Positions 25,610-35,354 of a stretch of DNA of 64,000 bases are shown piece by piece. Position numbers and translations under genes: made by a program. Location: contig NZ_CP022998.1 in the NCBI RefSeq assembly GCF_002277895.1, positions 1,717,501 to 1,781,500 of the forward strand, in the 5' to 3' direction. Source of the DNA: Rhizobium sp. 11515TR (GTDB taxonomy: Bacteria; Pseudomonadota; Alphaproteobacteria; Rhizobiales; Rhizobiaceae). Under the pieces are notes generated by a model. The model worked only from the letters and a program-made list of their open reading frames with translations, searched no databases and had not been told where the DNA came from. Position 1 is the stretch's first letter. Each line of letters opens with the position of its first letter.

Positions 25610-26158
25610 TCAGCCATTGTCGAATTCGTCACAGCCGGCCTCGGAGAGAAATTCTTGCGCCGCATTGTCGAAACTTGCTTGCGGCGCCATGGTGCGCAGC
25701 ACGGCATAGCCTTGAGCCCGTGGCACTTCCACCAGGATCGATTGGGCAAGCGCGGGCGGTAGTGCCTTGCGTATGCCAGTCAGCTGGACAGGCGATGCAA
25801 GCAACAAATCGAGCGTTCCGCCGACCGACGTGCGGTCGCTCATGCTGAACACTTCATTGGATGCCGCGTCATAGATGGCAAGTGACCAGAACGGCACCTT
25901 ACCCTTCGCGGTCAGATGAACGGGCGTATCCTCGATGTCGAAGGCGCAGACGGCCGTGCGGATGTAGGGATCTGTATTGGAAAGCCCCGCATCGTCGTCC
26001 TTGTTGTCGAGCGTGTAGAAATGGTTCTCGTCACCCTCGTCCGATACACGCGTATAAGCGTCCCGGTCGGAGAAGTGAGGCAGCGACAGAATGATGATGA
26101 TATGCAGGAGCACCGCGCCGAATAGGCCGGTGAGGATCGCGAAGACGAATCTAAACAT
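25610..26158 (-). CDS. DUF1254 domain-containing membrane protein
   Basis: A 182-residue protein with one N-terminal transmembrane helix (FVFAILTGLFGAVLLHIIIILSL) and a periplasmic part typical of short DUF1254 proteins (DPYIRTAVCAFDIEDTPVHLTAKGKVPFWSLAIYD). Two cysteines could form a disulfide. ATG 26158-26156 overlaps the end of the upstream DUF1214 gene by eight bases. DUF1254 and DUF1214 are halves of a larger family that often occur in one protein or in adjacent genes; the function is not established. Confidence 0.85.
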   Translation of the reverse strand: MFRFVFAILTGLFGAVLLHIIIILSLPHFSDRDAYTRVSDEGDENHFYTLDNKDDDAGLSNTDPYIRTAVCAFDIEDTPVHLTAKGKVPFWSLAIYDAASNEVFSMSDRTSVGGTLDLLLASPVQLTGIRKALPPALAQSILVEVPRAQGYAVLRTMAPQASFDNAAQEFLSEAGCDEFDNG

Positions 26159-26738
26159 TGCCGCATCCGATCTTCTCAAGTTTCGGCATGCCGAGATCGA
26201 TCAGGCCGGAATTGCTGGCCGCCGGCGAATCCAGGAGCGTCCATACCAGGCGGAAATTGCCAGACGGCGGCAAGGCGAGCCAGTTGCCCGCCTGGGCATT
26301 GGATGAAACGGTGATGTCGAAGGTCGAATCCGGCTTGCGCAGCACCACCCAGGAATTGATGGTGGAAGGGCGGCCGGCAGCGTCTTCGATCGGCCGGCCG
26401 TCATTGCCGGCGATGAAGAGGGTCCAAAGCCTTGCCGGCGGCGTCTGCCCGCTGATGCGGTAGGTGCAATTTGCGGTCAGCCGGGCTTTGCTGTCATCGT
26501 CGGAGGCGGTAAACACCAGCCCTTCGGCTGTGCCGTACAGCAAACGCCCCGCGCGTGCTCGATGCGATTTCGCATAAGGGTCGGCATCCGCCGTCTGCAT
26601 TTCAGGGAACGCTTGCCAGGCGCCAAGCTTGATCGCGCCGAAGCCGGAAGTGGCATCCAGCGCCAGAAGCGTGAATACGATACCGCCGCCAAAGGCGATG
26701 ACAAGCGAAAGCGCAACAAGAAGGGGAACTCGGAACAC
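26151..26738 (-). CDS. DUF1214 domain-containing membrane protein
   Basis: A 195-residue protein with an N-terminal signal anchor (VPLLVALSLVIAFGGGIVFTLLAL) and a periplasmic DUF1214 domain: NCTYRISGQTPPARLWTLFIAGNDGRP, the SWVVLRKPDSTFDITVSSNAQAGNWLALPPSGNFRLVWTL block. The start is GTG at 26738-26736. It overlaps the DUF1254 gene by eight bases, and the pair is a two-gene unit. A role at the cell envelope is likely from topology alone. Confidence 0.87.
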   Translation of the reverse strand: MFRVPLLVALSLVIAFGGGIVFTLLALDATSGFGAIKLGAWQAFPEMQTADADPYAKSHRARAGRLLYGTAEGLVFTASDDDSKARLTANCTYRISGQTPPARLWTLFIAGNDGRPIEDAAGRPSTINSWVVLRKPDSTFDITVSSNAQAGNWLALPPSGNFRLVWTLLDSPAASNSGLIDLGMPKLEKIGCGNV

Positions 26739-26953
26739 CCTGGGATCGTCCTCGTGACAAATCGGTGTCGATTTATTCCTGATTCTGGCTGTAGGGGGAA
26801 GGGCAAGCCACTATTTACGGCTATCTTGAGAATAATTGCGAAGATCGGGAACGGCAGCTGGCATCCAAAACACCGGCTGCCATCTTTCGGTTCGACGACA
26901 GGTTTGCAGCCGTCATCTGCGCCGCGCTGCAATGCATTTTCCGGAAGGGTCGA

Positions 26954-29173
26954 TCACTCAGGCGCGGTCGTGCTGCGATGCTCCGCCGTTGCCACCTTCT
27001 GCGCGCCGAGCGGTGTCGCAGCCTTTAGCCTTTCGCCGATATCGCGCAGGATATTCGTGGAGTCTACCGAAAGCGAGCGCGGGCGCACCAGCGGCGGCAG
27101 GGCGCTACTGGCGGGGTCGGCGGGCTTCTTTGCCACAACCGTTTGGGGTTTCTGCACCGGGAAGGGGTTGGTGATCCCCGGGATCGGCTTCAGCACGATG
27201 CCCTGATTGGCGTAATCCATGATCTTCTTGAAGGTCATGGCCGGCAGAGTGCCGCCCGTCATGTTGTTCGTAGAGGTATAGTCGTCATTCCCGAACCAGA
27301 CAGCGCAGGTGTAGTTGCCGGTAAAGCCGATGAACCACGCATCGCGATAGGCCTGCGTGGTGCCGGTCTTGCCGCCGACCACGATACCATTGTCGAGCGC
27401 CGCTCTGCGGCCGGTGCCGATCACCGGAACCTGTGTCAGCATCTGGTTCATGTAGGAGGTAGCTTTTTCGCTCAGAACCCGCTTGGCTGGTGTCTCGTCA
27501 CGGCCGAAATCATAGAGCACCTTGCCGTCATAGCCGGTGATCTGCTCGATGCCGTGGCGGCGTGACTGCATGCCGTTGGCCGGAAACACCGCATAGGCTG
27601 TCGCCTGATCGAGCACCGTCACTTCCGATGTGCCGATCGGAATGGTCTTGTCGTTGCGAATTGGCGTTTCCACGCCCATGGCCTTGGCCATGTTGCGGAT
27701 GGGCTGAATGCCGAATTTCTCCTTGGCGAGCCGCACCGGGATGGTGTTGATCGATTGCGTCAGCGCCTGGGTGAGCGTCACCTTGCCTTCGTAGCGGTTC
27801 TCGTAATTATGCGGGCTCCAGTTGCCCCAGCTGATCGGCGCATCGACGATGGTGGACGTCGGCGTCATGCCGTTTTCCATCGCGACCGAATAGGTATAGA
27901 TCTTGAAGGATGAACCTGGCTGGCGCAGCGCCTTGGTCGCGCGGTTGAACTGGCTTTCGCCGTAGTCGCTGCCGCCGACCATGGCGCGTACCGCGCCGCC
28001 GTTTTCGATGACGACGGAAGCACCCTGTTTGGCCTTATAGCGCTCGCCGAACTCCATCAGGCTGGATTGAACCGAATCCTCCGCCGCCTTCTGCAGCCCC
28101 ATATCGATGGTGGTGCGCACGATCAGCGAGCGCTCCGGAAAGCGGGTAGCAAGCCGCTGCACCTCATCGAAGGCCCAATCGAGGAAATAGTCCGGGGATT
28201 CGATCTGGGCGCGGTCGACCACCGAAGCCGGGTTGCGCCGTGCGGCGACGACCTGTCCCTCGGTCATCAGCCCGCTCTGTACGAGATTGGACAGCACGTC
28301 GTTGGCGCGCGCACGCGCCGCCGGCAAGTTTACATGCGGCGCATATTTCGCCGGCGCCTTGAAGAGGCCGGCGAGCATCGCGGCTTCCGCCAGATTGACG
28401 TCGGTAATGCTCTTGCCGAAATAGAACTGCGCTGCTGCCGCTGCGCCGAATGTGCCGCCGCCCATATAGGTGCGGTCGAGATAGAGGCTCAGGATCTCCT
28501 TCTTGGAGAGATTGGCCTCCAGCCAGATCGCCAGGAAGGCTTCCTTGACCTTGCGTTCGATGGAGCGCTCATTGCTGAGGAAGATGTTCTTGGCAAGCTG
28601 CTGTGTCAGCGTCGAGCCGCCCTGAACGACGCCGCCGGCCTGCGCATTGACGGTGACCGCGCGGAACAGGCCGATCACATCGATACCGAAATGGTCGAAG
28701 AAGCGGCGGTCCTCGGTTGCCAGTACCGCCTTGATGAAATAATCCGGCAGCTGATCGACCGGCACCGAATTCTCATGAATGATGCCGCGATGGCCGATGA
28801 CATTGCCGTAGCGGTCGAGGAAGGTGACGGCGAAATTGCCGCGGTTGCGCCAGTCGCCCTGCGTCGCCTCGAAGGCCGGCATGGCGAGCATCAGCATGAC
28901 GACGGAGCCGGCCGTCCCCAGCGTCAAGCCTTCACCGAGCAGTTCGAAAAGAATGCGTTTCCAGCCGCGAACGCGGAAGCGGCGGAAGAAGATGGTGATC
29001 TCCTCCCATGCTTCGGCGAGACCGAAGCCGGCATTCCATAAAGTGGAGTCGATCCATGAATCAAGGCGCAAAAAGAAATAACGCTTGCGACGCCGCGGCT
29101 TCTCGGCCCCGTTATCCCTAGGCGTCTCGGGCTCCATCTTCGGCCCGTTTTCTGGATTGGATGGGTCTTCCAC
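26954..29173 (-). CDS. Class A penicillin-binding protein (PBP1 family)
   Basis: A 739-residue bifunctional peptidoglycan synthase. A polar cytoplasmic N-terminus (RRRKR near 27-31) and one transmembrane helix (residues about 82-100) precede a GT51 glycosyltransferase domain with catalytic Glu154 in ATEDRRFFDHFGID and the GGSTLTQQLAKNIF motif. The transpeptidase domain has the SxxK serine in QPGSSFKIYTYS near residue 420 and KTGTTQAYRDAW near 600. It polymerises and cross-links glycan strands in the periplasm. The start used is GTG 29173-29171, preceded by GGGAAG; an internal ATG at residue 13 is an alternative. Exact PBP1 subtype not determined. Confidence 0.93.
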   Translation of the reverse strand: MEDPSNPENGPKMEPETPRDNGAEKPRRRKRYFFLRLDSWIDSTLWNAGFGLAEAWEEITIFFRRFRVRGWKRILFELLGEGLTLGTAGSVVMLMLAMPAFEATQGDWRNRGNFAVTFLDRYGNVIGHRGIIHENSVPVDQLPDYFIKAVLATEDRRFFDHFGIDVIGLFRAVTVNAQAGGVVQGGSTLTQQLAKNIFLSNERSIERKVKEAFLAIWLEANLSKKEILSLYLDRTYMGGGTFGAAAAAQFYFGKSITDVNLAEAAMLAGLFKAPAKYAPHVNLPAARARANDVLSNLVQSGLMTEGQVVAARRNPASVVDRAQIESPDYFLDWAFDEVQRLATRFPERSLIVRTTIDMGLQKAAEDSVQSSLMEFGERYKAKQGASVVIENGGAVRAMVGGSDYGESQFNRATKALRQPGSSFKIYTYSVAMENGMTPTSTIVDAPISWGNWSPHNYENRYEGKVTLTQALTQSINTIPVRLAKEKFGIQPIRNMAKAMGVETPIRNDKTIPIGTSEVTVLDQATAYAVFPANGMQSRRHGIEQITGYDGKVLYDFGRDETPAKRVLSEKATSYMNQMLTQVPVIGTGRRAALDNGIVVGGKTGTTQAYRDAWFIGFTGNYTCAVWFGNDDYTSTNNMTGGTLPAMTFKKIMDYANQGIVLKPIPGITNPFPVQKPQTVVAKKPADPASSALPPLVRPRSLSVDSTNILRDIGERLKAATPLGAQKVATAEHRSTTAPE

Positions 29174-29333
29174 GCTCTACTTCCCGACCACATTGCTGCC
29201 GCGTGTCTCCTTGTGGCACACGCAAAGCCCATTATCTCATAGAACGGCTAATTGAATAATTGGTTGATTTAGAGAAAAGAACAAGAGACATGCATGCCGC
29301 AGCCCGAATTCCTCTCGGGTGGCGAGGGCGACG

Positions 29334-29825
29334 ATGATGACAGACGAGATACCCTTCTGGAAAAGCAAGAGCCTGGCTGAGATGAGCCCGTCGGAATGGG
29401 AAAGCCTTTGCGACGGCTGTGGCCTCTGTTGTCTCAACAAGCTCGAGGAGTGGGATAGTGGCGACGTCTATTTCACCTCGATCCGCTGCAAGCTGATGGA
29501 CGGCGAAAGCTGTCGCTGCACCAGCTACCCGAACCGCTGGGATTTCGTGCCCGACTGCGTGCAGCTGACGCCGGAGAAGGTTCCGGAGCTGGAATGGCTG
29601 CCGCCCACCTGCGCCTATCGCCTCGTCAACGAGGGTCGCGATCTCTATTGGTGGCATCCGTTGATCTCGGGCGATCCGGAAACGGTGCATATCGCCGGTG
29701 TTTCCGCCCAAGGGCGCACAGTCAGCGAGAACGATGTCGATCTTGACGATTTCGAGGATTATGTCGTCGACTGGCCGCTGACCGTCGAGGATGACATGAT
29801 GCCTAATCCTCCGGCAAAGCCATAG
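29334..29825 (+). CDS. YcgN family cysteine cluster protein (UPF0260)
   Basis: A 163-residue cytoplasmic protein of the UPF0260/YcgN family. The cysteines in [26 protein letters not shown] and VPDCVQL, spread over residues about 25-85, are the conserved cluster thought to bind metal or an Fe-S centre. The family ends with [11 protein letters not shown]. Function not established. ATG 29334 (or 29337) is chosen for the GAGGG at 29328; a GTG at 29319 is a longer alternative. The 3' end overlaps the MmcQ/YjbR gene by 23 bases, tail to tail. Confidence 0.88.
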   Translation: MMTDEIPFWKSKSLAEMSPSEWESLCDGCGLCCLNKLEEWDSGDVYFTSIRCKLMDGESCRCTSYPNRWDFVPDCVQLTPEKVPELEWLPPTCAYRLVNEGRDLYWWHPLISGDPETVHIAGVSAQGRTVSENDVDLDDFEDYVVDWPLTVEDDMMPNPPAKP

Positions 29826-30132
29826 ATTTCGGCGCCACGTTTCGCCATGCGCGATGAATCAGCGTCTCGATCGCATCATGATCGGCGTCGTGATGAAATA
29901 GCCGCGTAAAGCCCTTCAGGCCCCAGCCGCCCGGCACGGCCATGACGTCGTCCGGCATGGTTGCCAATGCCATTTGCTGCTGGTCGGGTGTTAGTTTGAC
30001 GACGCAGAAATCCGGGCTCGGAAGGGTCATGAAGATCTTGCCGCGAACACGAAAGTCGCGGGTTCCGAAGTGTGAGCTGTCTTCTACCTCCGGCAGGCCA
30101 AGGGCAAGGGATATAAGGTCCTCGTCGGTCAT
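29803..30132 (-). CDS. MmcQ/YjbR family DNA-binding protein
   Basis: A 109-residue protein of the YjbR (double-wing) fold, recognised from [47 protein letters not shown] and the closing [10 protein letters not shown]. The fold is described as DNA-binding but the biological role is unclear. The frame is open to 30273, but the family starts at MTDEDLI, ATG 30132-30130. It is convergent with the YcgN gene and divergent from the Dabb gene. Confidence 0.85.
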   Translation of the reverse strand: MTDEDLISLALGLPEVEDSSHFGTRDFRVRGKIFMTLPSPDFCVVKLTPDQQQMALATMPDDVMAVPGGWGLKGFTRLFHHDADHDAIETLIHRAWRNVAPKSMALPED

Positions 30133-30286
30133 GGTCGCGATGATAGCACGCCTCGCCGCCATGCGGTAAATGCCGCCCGCATGACGTGCGACGAGATGGT
30201 CCGGTAAGTGAAGGCACGGTTCATTGAAATGAGCCTGTCGCCATGATATCGCGCGATGCCCTCGCATATGCACAAGGAGCCGCCGC

Positions 30287-30595
30287 GTGATCCGTCATAT
30301 CGTCTTCTTCACCGTTCCCGATCGCGCCAAGCTTGAGGAGGTCCGTTCCGGCCTCTCGATCCTCACGGCCATTCCGCATGCGCGGCTTTTGGAGATCGGC
30401 ACGAACGTCAAGACCGATCAGCTTGGAACCGAAGTCGATCTCGTCGTTTACGGCGAATTCGACAATGAGGCGGCATTGGCGGCTTACAAGTCTCATCCGA
30501 ACTATCAGCGCTCCATCGAGCGCGTTCGGCCGCTGCGCGAAATGCGCATTGCCGCTGATTATGAGACGGCAACGGCCATCCGTGAACCCTACTGA
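30287..30595 (+). CDS. Dabb (stress-responsive A/B barrel) family protein
   Basis: A 102-residue dimeric alpha/beta-barrel type protein. MIRHIVFFTVPDRAKLEEV at the start, VDLVVYGEFDNEAALAAYKSHPNYQR and the closing VADY-like AADYETA are hallmarks of Dabb proteins, which often act as small enzymes or stress proteins of unknown substrate. The start is GTG 30287 after a good AAGGAG at 30271. It stands alone on the plus strand. Confidence 0.87.
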   Translation: MIRHIVFFTVPDRAKLEEVRSGLSILTAIPHARLLEIGTNVKTDQLGTEVDLVVYGEFDNEAALAAYKSHPNYQRSIERVRPLREMRIAADYETATAIREPY

Positions 30596-31156
30596 AGGCG
30601 GGGTGTCACTGAGGGCTCCCATCAACCCTTTCAACGGATTGAGCAGGCGGGCGGAATCGGATTGTCCGCGACCGGATTCTCGGCTTGAAGTTCTTGCATC
30701 AACTTTTGAAGCTCCGGACTCGACTTGAGAGGAAATCGCGGCAAGCGATTCAAAGGACTCAAGGAAATCGTCACGCCTTATACCGATAAGGCATCTCCAG
30801 GCCGGTTGCATTCGCCACGGGAGGGCGCGGTTCATCTCGCCCACATGAACCGATGATAAACAAGAATGATTAAAAATGGCTAAGCCTGCGCCTCCGCACG
30901 TGGGGCCTGCAGAAGCGGGCATGCATCGATTCACGCATATCGCCGATAGATTGTATTAATGCCGCGCTCTGGAGCGACAGATGGTTGCTGTTATCACTCT
31001 GCAGTGGATTCACATTCAACAATTTCAAATGCTTAACAAATCCTTTGGGCGACCCCTGCGCCCGGTTGGTCGAAAATTACAGCCCATTCATTTGCCATTC
31101 AGACGTGTTTGGGTAAATAATCGGCCAAGTTCATATCCCTGTGGGAAGTCCGAAGC
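30596..31156. other. 561-base intergenic region upstream of feuN
   Basis: No convincing gene is seen. A 237-codon minus-strand open frame covers it but reads across the Dabb gene and is not protein-like. A 65-codon plus-strand frame at 30981 follows GGAG yet runs into feuN and has an unlikely composition. The DNA from 30850 to 31140 is AT-rich and should contain the feuN promoter. Confidence 0.4.
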
Positions 31157-31411
31157 ATGGCCTCATTTTCAAGCATAGCAGCAGCGGCCCTCGTTCTGGC
31201 CGGCTCGTCTGTTCTGCCGGCGCCAGCGCCGACGTCGACCCTAGTCGCGCGCGCCAACAGCGATTGCAGCGAGGCAGCCGAGGAGGTCGTCGCCAAGACC
31301 GGCGGCCAGCTTCTTTCCGCACAACCGTCCGGCGACAGCTGCATCATCACCGTTCTCGTTCAGGGCAACGGGCAGCGCCCACGCAAGGTGACGATGAAGG
31401 TGCCGATGTGA
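31157..31411 (+). CDS. feuN: Small periplasmic protein, FeuN-like inhibitor of FeuQ
   Basis: An 84-residue protein with a signal peptide (residues 1-20, ending near VLPAPAP) and a short mature part with two cysteines (SDCSEAAEEV and SGDSCIITVLVQ) that could form a disulfide. It lies directly upstream of the feuP-feuQ pair. In Sinorhizobium meliloti a small periplasmic protein, FeuN, is encoded at this position and restrains the FeuQ sensor; loss of it is lethal unless feuPQ is disturbed. The assignment here rests on position, size and secretion rather than on firm sequence recall. Start ATG 31157 follows GGGAAG. Confidence 0.72.
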   Translation: MASFSSIAAAALVLAGSSVLPAPAPTSTLVARANSDCSEAAEEVVAKTGGQLLSAQPSGDSCIITVLVQGNGQRPRKVTMKVPM

Positions 31412-31534
31412 TGCCAGGGCATGTCGGCGCCAACCTAAAGCCTTGAATCTCTCACAAAATCTTATTGTTTCCGTGATTCCACTGCGGCGTGATTTACAGT
31501 ACTGTTTCTCGAACCGGGGAAATTGGATTCAGAG

Positions 31535-32206
31535 ATGCGCATTCTCATAGTCGAAGACGATATCAACTTGAACCGCCAGCTTGCCGAGGCCTTGAAGGAG
31601 GCAGGCTATGTGGTCGATGCGGCCTTTGATGGCGAGGAGGGACATTTCCTTGGCGATACCGAACCTTACGACGCGATCATCCTCGATATCGGCCTGCCTG
31701 AAATGGATGGCATCACCGTGCTTGAAAAATGGCGGGGCGCCGGACGCACCGTGCCGGTGCTGATCCTGACCGCCCGCGACCGCTGGAGCGACAAGGTGGC
31801 AGGCATAGACGCCGGCGCGGACGATTACGTCGCCAAGCCTTTCCACGTCGAGGAAGTGCTTGCCCGCATCCGCGCGCTCATCCGCCGCGCCGCAGGCCAC
31901 GCCTCTTCGGAAATCGTTTGCGGCCCGGTGCGGCTCGACACCAAGAGTTCGAAGGCAACCGTGGACGGCAAGCCGCTCAAGCTTACGTCTCATGAATATC
32001 GGCTGCTTGCCTATCTCATGCATCATAAGGGCGAGGTCGTCTCACGCACCGAACTGGTCGAGCATATGTACGATCAGGATTTCGACCGTGATTCCAATAC
32101 GATCGAGGTGTTTGTCGGACGCCTCCGCAAGAAGATGGGCGTCGATCTGATCGAAACGGTCCGTGGCCTTGGTTACCGCATCCAAGCTCCGACCAATGCG
32201 AATTAA
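31535..32206 (+). CDS. feuP: OmpR-family response regulator FeuP
   Basis: A 223-residue response regulator. The receiver domain has Asp8/Asp9 (VEDD), phosphoacceptor Asp51 (IILDIGLPEMDG), Thr in LILTARD and Lys in DYVAKPFHVEE; the C-terminal winged helix ends ETVRGLGYRI. In rhizobia FeuP works with FeuQ; in S. meliloti the pair controls cyclic-glucan export (ndvA) and hypo-osmotic adaptation, and in R. leguminosarum it was named for iron uptake. ATG 31535 matches the family start; a TTG at 31523 is less likely. It overlaps feuQ by 11 bases. Confidence 0.9.
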   Translation: MRILIVEDDINLNRQLAEALKEAGYVVDAAFDGEEGHFLGDTEPYDAIILDIGLPEMDGITVLEKWRGAGRTVPVLILTARDRWSDKVAGIDAGADDYVAKPFHVEEVLARIRALIRRAAGHASSEIVCGPVRLDTKSSKATVDGKPLKLTSHEYRLLAYLMHHKGEVVSRTELVEHMYDQDFDRDSNTIEVFVGRLRKKMGVDLIETVRGLGYRIQAPTNAN

Positions 32207-33593
32207 GTCGCTCACCGCTCGCGTCCTGCTGCTGACCACGCTTTGGTCCGCCGTGGCGCTGGTGGTGATCGGCCTCGTCATCTCGAATATCTACCGCAAG
32301 AGCGCCGAGCGCGGCTTTCAGGACCTGTTGCGCGCCCAGCTCTCCAGCGTCATCAACTCGGTGACGATCGGTGACCAGGGTGGGCTCTCGGGCAATCCGC
32401 AGCTTGGCGACCTGCGCTTTGCGCAGCCAAAGACAGGCTGGTACTGGATAGTCGAGCCGCTTGGCACCTATACCGCGACACCCCTAGTTTCACCGTCGCT
32501 GGGTGCGTCGAACCTGCCGGTGCTGTCGGTGCTGGAAGCGCCCTTCGACAAACGTTACGAGCGTTATTATACCGTCAACGACGCCTTCGGGAACCGCGTG
32601 CAGGTGGTTGAAACCGAAATCGTACTTGATGGGGATGGGCACGCTGCTAGGTTTCGCGTGACCGGCAATGTCGCCGTCGTCGAAGACGATGTTCGCAATT
32701 TTTCCCATAGTCTTTATTTCTCGCTGGTCGGCTTCGGTGTTGGCAGTCTTATCGTCAATGCGCTCGCCATTCTCTATGGCCTGAAACCGCTCGATAAGGC
32801 ACGCGCCGCACTGGAGCGCATCCGCGCCGGCGAGAGCGAACGCCTGCAAGGCGATTTTCCGCGCGAAATCCTGCCGCTTGCCAATGAGGTCAATGCACTG
32901 ATCGAAAGCAATAGGCGTATCGTCGAGCGCGCCCGCATGCAGGTCGGCAATCTCGCGCACTCGCTGAAAACGCCGATTGCGGTTCTTCTGAATGAATCCC
33001 GTGTCCTGGAGCGCTCGCATGGCGATCTGGTGAAGAACCAGGCCGAGGCGATGCAGGGTCAGGTGCAATCCTATCTCAATCGTGCCCGCATCGCCGCGCA
33101 GCGCGAATCCGTGCTGGCGCGCACCGAGGCCGAGCCGGCGCTGGAACGGCTTGTCCGCGTCATGCGACGGCTGAACGCCGACAAGGAGTTCGAACTCTCC
33201 GTCTCGCCCAATCTGGCGCTCGCCATGGAGCAGCAGGATCTGGAGGAGACGGTCGGCAATCTCCTCGAAAATGCCGCCCGCTTTGCCGAACGCAAAGTGC
33301 GTCTGGTTGCAAGCGAGGCGCCGGCCGAGATCAAGGGCATCGATCCGGCGCGGCGCCATTGGGTGGAACTGGTGGTTGAGGACGATGGTCCCGGGCTGGA
33401 ACCGGATCAGATCCGCGAAGCCATGAAACGTGGGCGCAGACTGGATGAGAGCAAGCCCGGCACCGGTCTCGGTCTGTCGATCGTCAGCGAGATCACGAAT
33501 GAATATCAAGGCCGTTTCGAGCTCTCCCGAGGCAGCTGGGGCGGGCTTCGCGCGAGCCTAATTTTGCCCGGTCTGACGAAGGATGTTGCGTGA
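32196..33593 (+). CDS. feuQ: Sensor histidine kinase FeuQ
   Basis: A 465-residue membrane kinase. TM1 is at residues about 9-30 and TM2 near 170-192, with a periplasmic sensor of about 140 residues between. After a HAMP-like linker comes the HisKA segment with His255 in NLAHSLKTPIAVLLNES, which is of the PhoQ type, then HATPase motifs NLLENAARFAE, EDDGPGLEPDQI and GTGLGLSIVSEI. It should phosphorylate FeuP. The start ATG 32196 lies inside the last codons of feuP. The periplasmic domain is the expected contact for FeuN. Confidence 0.9.
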   Translation: MRIKSLTARVLLLTTLWSAVALVVIGLVISNIYRKSAERGFQDLLRAQLSSVINSVTIGDQGGLSGNPQLGDLRFAQPKTGWYWIVEPLGTYTATPLVSPSLGASNLPVLSVLEAPFDKRYERYYTVNDAFGNRVQVVETEIVLDGDGHAARFRVTGNVAVVEDDVRNFSHSLYFSLVGFGVGSLIVNALAILYGLKPLDKARAALERIRAGESERLQGDFPREILPLANEVNALIESNRRIVERARMQVGNLAHSLKTPIAVLLNESRVLERSHGDLVKNQAEAMQGQVQSYLNRARIAAQRESVLARTEAEPALERLVRVMRRLNADKEFELSVSPNLALAMEQQDLEETVGNLLENAARFAERKVRLVASEAPAEIKGIDPARRHWVELVVEDDGPGLEPDQIREAMKRGRRLDESKPGTGLGLSIVSEITNEYQGRFELSRGSWGGLRASLILPGLTKDVA

Positions 33594-33684
33594 GGAACGG
33601 CATGATGCCAAAAAGGCGTTGTGGGTCATGATGATGCCGCAGCGCAGTACCTATGGTTTTGCTTTTTGATACTGGTTCGGTTGT

Positions 33685-34116
33685 ATGAAGCTTCGTACCT
33701 TTTTTCTGGTCATTCCCTCTCTTTTTGCCGCAGTTGCGCTTTCTGGTTGCTCGACGACGGGCGGCCTGGGGGGCAGCAAGAGCCTGTTTTCGTCCGCGAA
33801 GCCTCCGGCCTCCGCAACCTTCATCAATGCTCTTGATGGTGGCATCGTCGAGCGCACTGGCATCAAGCTCAGCGACAACGACAAGCAGCGTGCGCTGGAA
33901 GCGGAATATCGTGCCCTCGAAACCTCGCCTCTTGGCCAGCCTGTGGCATGGAAGGGCAGGAATGCCAGCGGCGAGGTCGTCCCTGCAGCACCTTACCAGG
34001 TCGGTTCGCAGAATTGCCGGCAATATACGCATACGGTCACGGTCGACGGCAAGCCGACGACTGCGCGGGGGGCGGCCTGCCGCAATGACGACGGCACCTG
34101 GACGCCGCTTGAATAA
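33685..34116 (+). CDS. Lipoprotein of the RT0821/Lpp0805 surface protein family
   Basis: A 143-residue protein with a lipobox (VALSGCSTTGGL, Cys22 as lipidation site), so it is anchored to a membrane. The C-terminal half carries the 17-kDa-antigen-like pattern QRALEAEYRALETSPLGQPVAWKG ... VGSQNCRQYTHTVTVDGKPTTARGAACRNDDGTW, a common rhizobial lipoprotein type. It follows feuQ by 91 bases and precedes ccmI by 95 bases; it probably has its own promoter. Function unknown. Confidence 0.83.
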   Translation: MKLRTFFLVIPSLFAAVALSGCSTTGGLGGSKSLFSSAKPPASATFINALDGGIVERTGIKLSDNDKQRALEAEYRALETSPLGQPVAWKGRNASGEVVPAAPYQVGSQNCRQYTHTVTVDGKPTTARGAACRNDDGTWTPLE

Positions 34117-34211
34117 GCGTCTGCACTGAAAGGCGCGGCCAAACGCCTCAAATCTTCGTCAGATGGCCTTTCCCGGTTGGAATAAGCGCCCCGTTAAAGT
34201 ATTGGGCGTCT

Positions 34212-35354
34212 ATGCTGTTCTGGATTCTCGTGGCCGTTCTTACGGCGGTTGTCGGCGCTGTGCTGCTTTATCCTCTTCTGCGTGGTGCAAAGGAGGCGGA
34301 GGACTGTCGTTCCGGAGAGGCCGAGGTCTATCGCGATCAGCTTCGTGAATTGGAGCGCGATCTTGCCGGCGGCCTCATCTCCGCGCAGGAAGCCGGTTAC
34401 GCCCGCGCCGAAATCGGACGGCGTCTCATCGCCGCCGCGAAGGACGAGAAGACAGCAGCGAAATCGCCTGCGCATGGCAGCTATCGTCTTGCCCAGGCCT
34501 TCATCATCATCCTTCTTCCGGCCGTTGGTCTCTGTCTTTATCTCGTCAACGGCGATCCCGGCCTGCCGGCGCAGCCGCTGGAAGCGCGGCTGGAGAAGTC
34601 GGGAAACGATCTCGCCATCTCGATCGTCAAGATCGAGCAGCATCTGGCCAAGAACCCGGATGATGCCAAGGGCTGGGAGGTCCTGGCACCGATCTATTTC
34701 AAGACCAACCGTATCGGCGATGCCGAGCTTGCCTATCGCAATGTCATCCGACTGCTGGGACCGAACGCAACTCGGCTTGGCGATCTGGGCGAGGTGCTGG
34801 TCGTGAAGGCCAATGGCATTGTGACGGCGGAGGCGCGCGGCGTGCTGCAGCAATCGCTGGCGCTCGATGCCACCAATCCGCGCACGCTTTTCTATCTGGC
34901 GCTGGCACTGGAGCAGGAGGGCAAGGCGGCCGATGCGAAAACTGCCTTCGAGGCACTGGCGAAACAATCGCCGCCTGACGCACCCTGGCTTGCCGCGGTC
35001 AATGAGCATATCATCAAGAATGGTGGCCAGGCGATGGCATCCGCCAACGGCAATGCATCCGGCAATCCGACTGCGGAGGATGTCGCTGCGGCCAATGCGC
35101 TGAGCAGCGGCGATCGCCAGCAGATGATCCGCGGCATGGTCGACAGCCTCGATGCCAAGCTCAAGCAAGATCCGAAGAATTTCGAGGGCTGGATGCGGTT
35201 GATCCGCTCCTATGCCGTGCTGAATGATCGGGAGCGCGCCGCGGATGCGTTGAAGCGCGGTCTTGCGGCCTTTCCGGCCGATGGAGGGGAGGGCCGGCAG
35301 CTTCTGGCGCTGGCGAAGGAATTGGGACTGCCGACGGAGGTGACGCAGCAATGA
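34212..35354 (+). CDS. ccmI: Cytochrome c maturation protein CcmI (CycH)
   Basis: A 380-residue inner-membrane protein, the apocytochrome chaperone of system I cytochrome c biogenesis. Two N-terminal helices (residues 1-20 and about 95-113) flank a cytoplasmic segment with the typical [20 protein letters not shown]; the periplasmic C-terminal part contains TPR repeats ([28 protein letters not shown], later [26 protein letters not shown]). Rhizobial genes of this operon are called cycHJKL. The last four bases overlap ccmE. No strong ribosome binding site precedes ATG 34212. Confidence 0.93.
   Translation: MLFWILVAVLTAVVGAVLLYPLLRGAKEAEDCRSGEAEVYRDQLRELERDLAGGLISAQEAGYARAEIGRRLIAAAKDEKTAAKSPAHGSYRLAQAFIIILLPAVGLCLYLVNGDPGLPAQPLEARLEKSGNDLAISIVKIEQHLAKNPDDAKGWEVLAPIYFKTNRIGDAELAYRNVIRLLGPNATRLGDLGEVLVVKANGIVTAEARGVLQQSLALDATNPRTLFYLALALEQEGKAADAKTAFEALAKQSPPDAPWLAAVNEHIIKNGGQAMASANGNASGNPTAEDVAAANALSSGDRQQMIRGMVDSLDAKLKQDPKNFEGWMRLIRSYAVLNDRERAADALKRGLAAFPADGGEGRQLLALAKELGLPTEVTQQ

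Noticed and set aside
30221..30934. 237-codon minus-strand frame across the Dabb gene and the gap after it
   Set aside because: It is antisense to a real gene and carries no family signal; codon use is not gene-like.
30981..31178. 65-codon frame just before feuN
   Set aside because: GGAG precedes its ATG, but it runs into feuN, is rich in Trp, Gln and Pro, and shows no helix or signal pattern.
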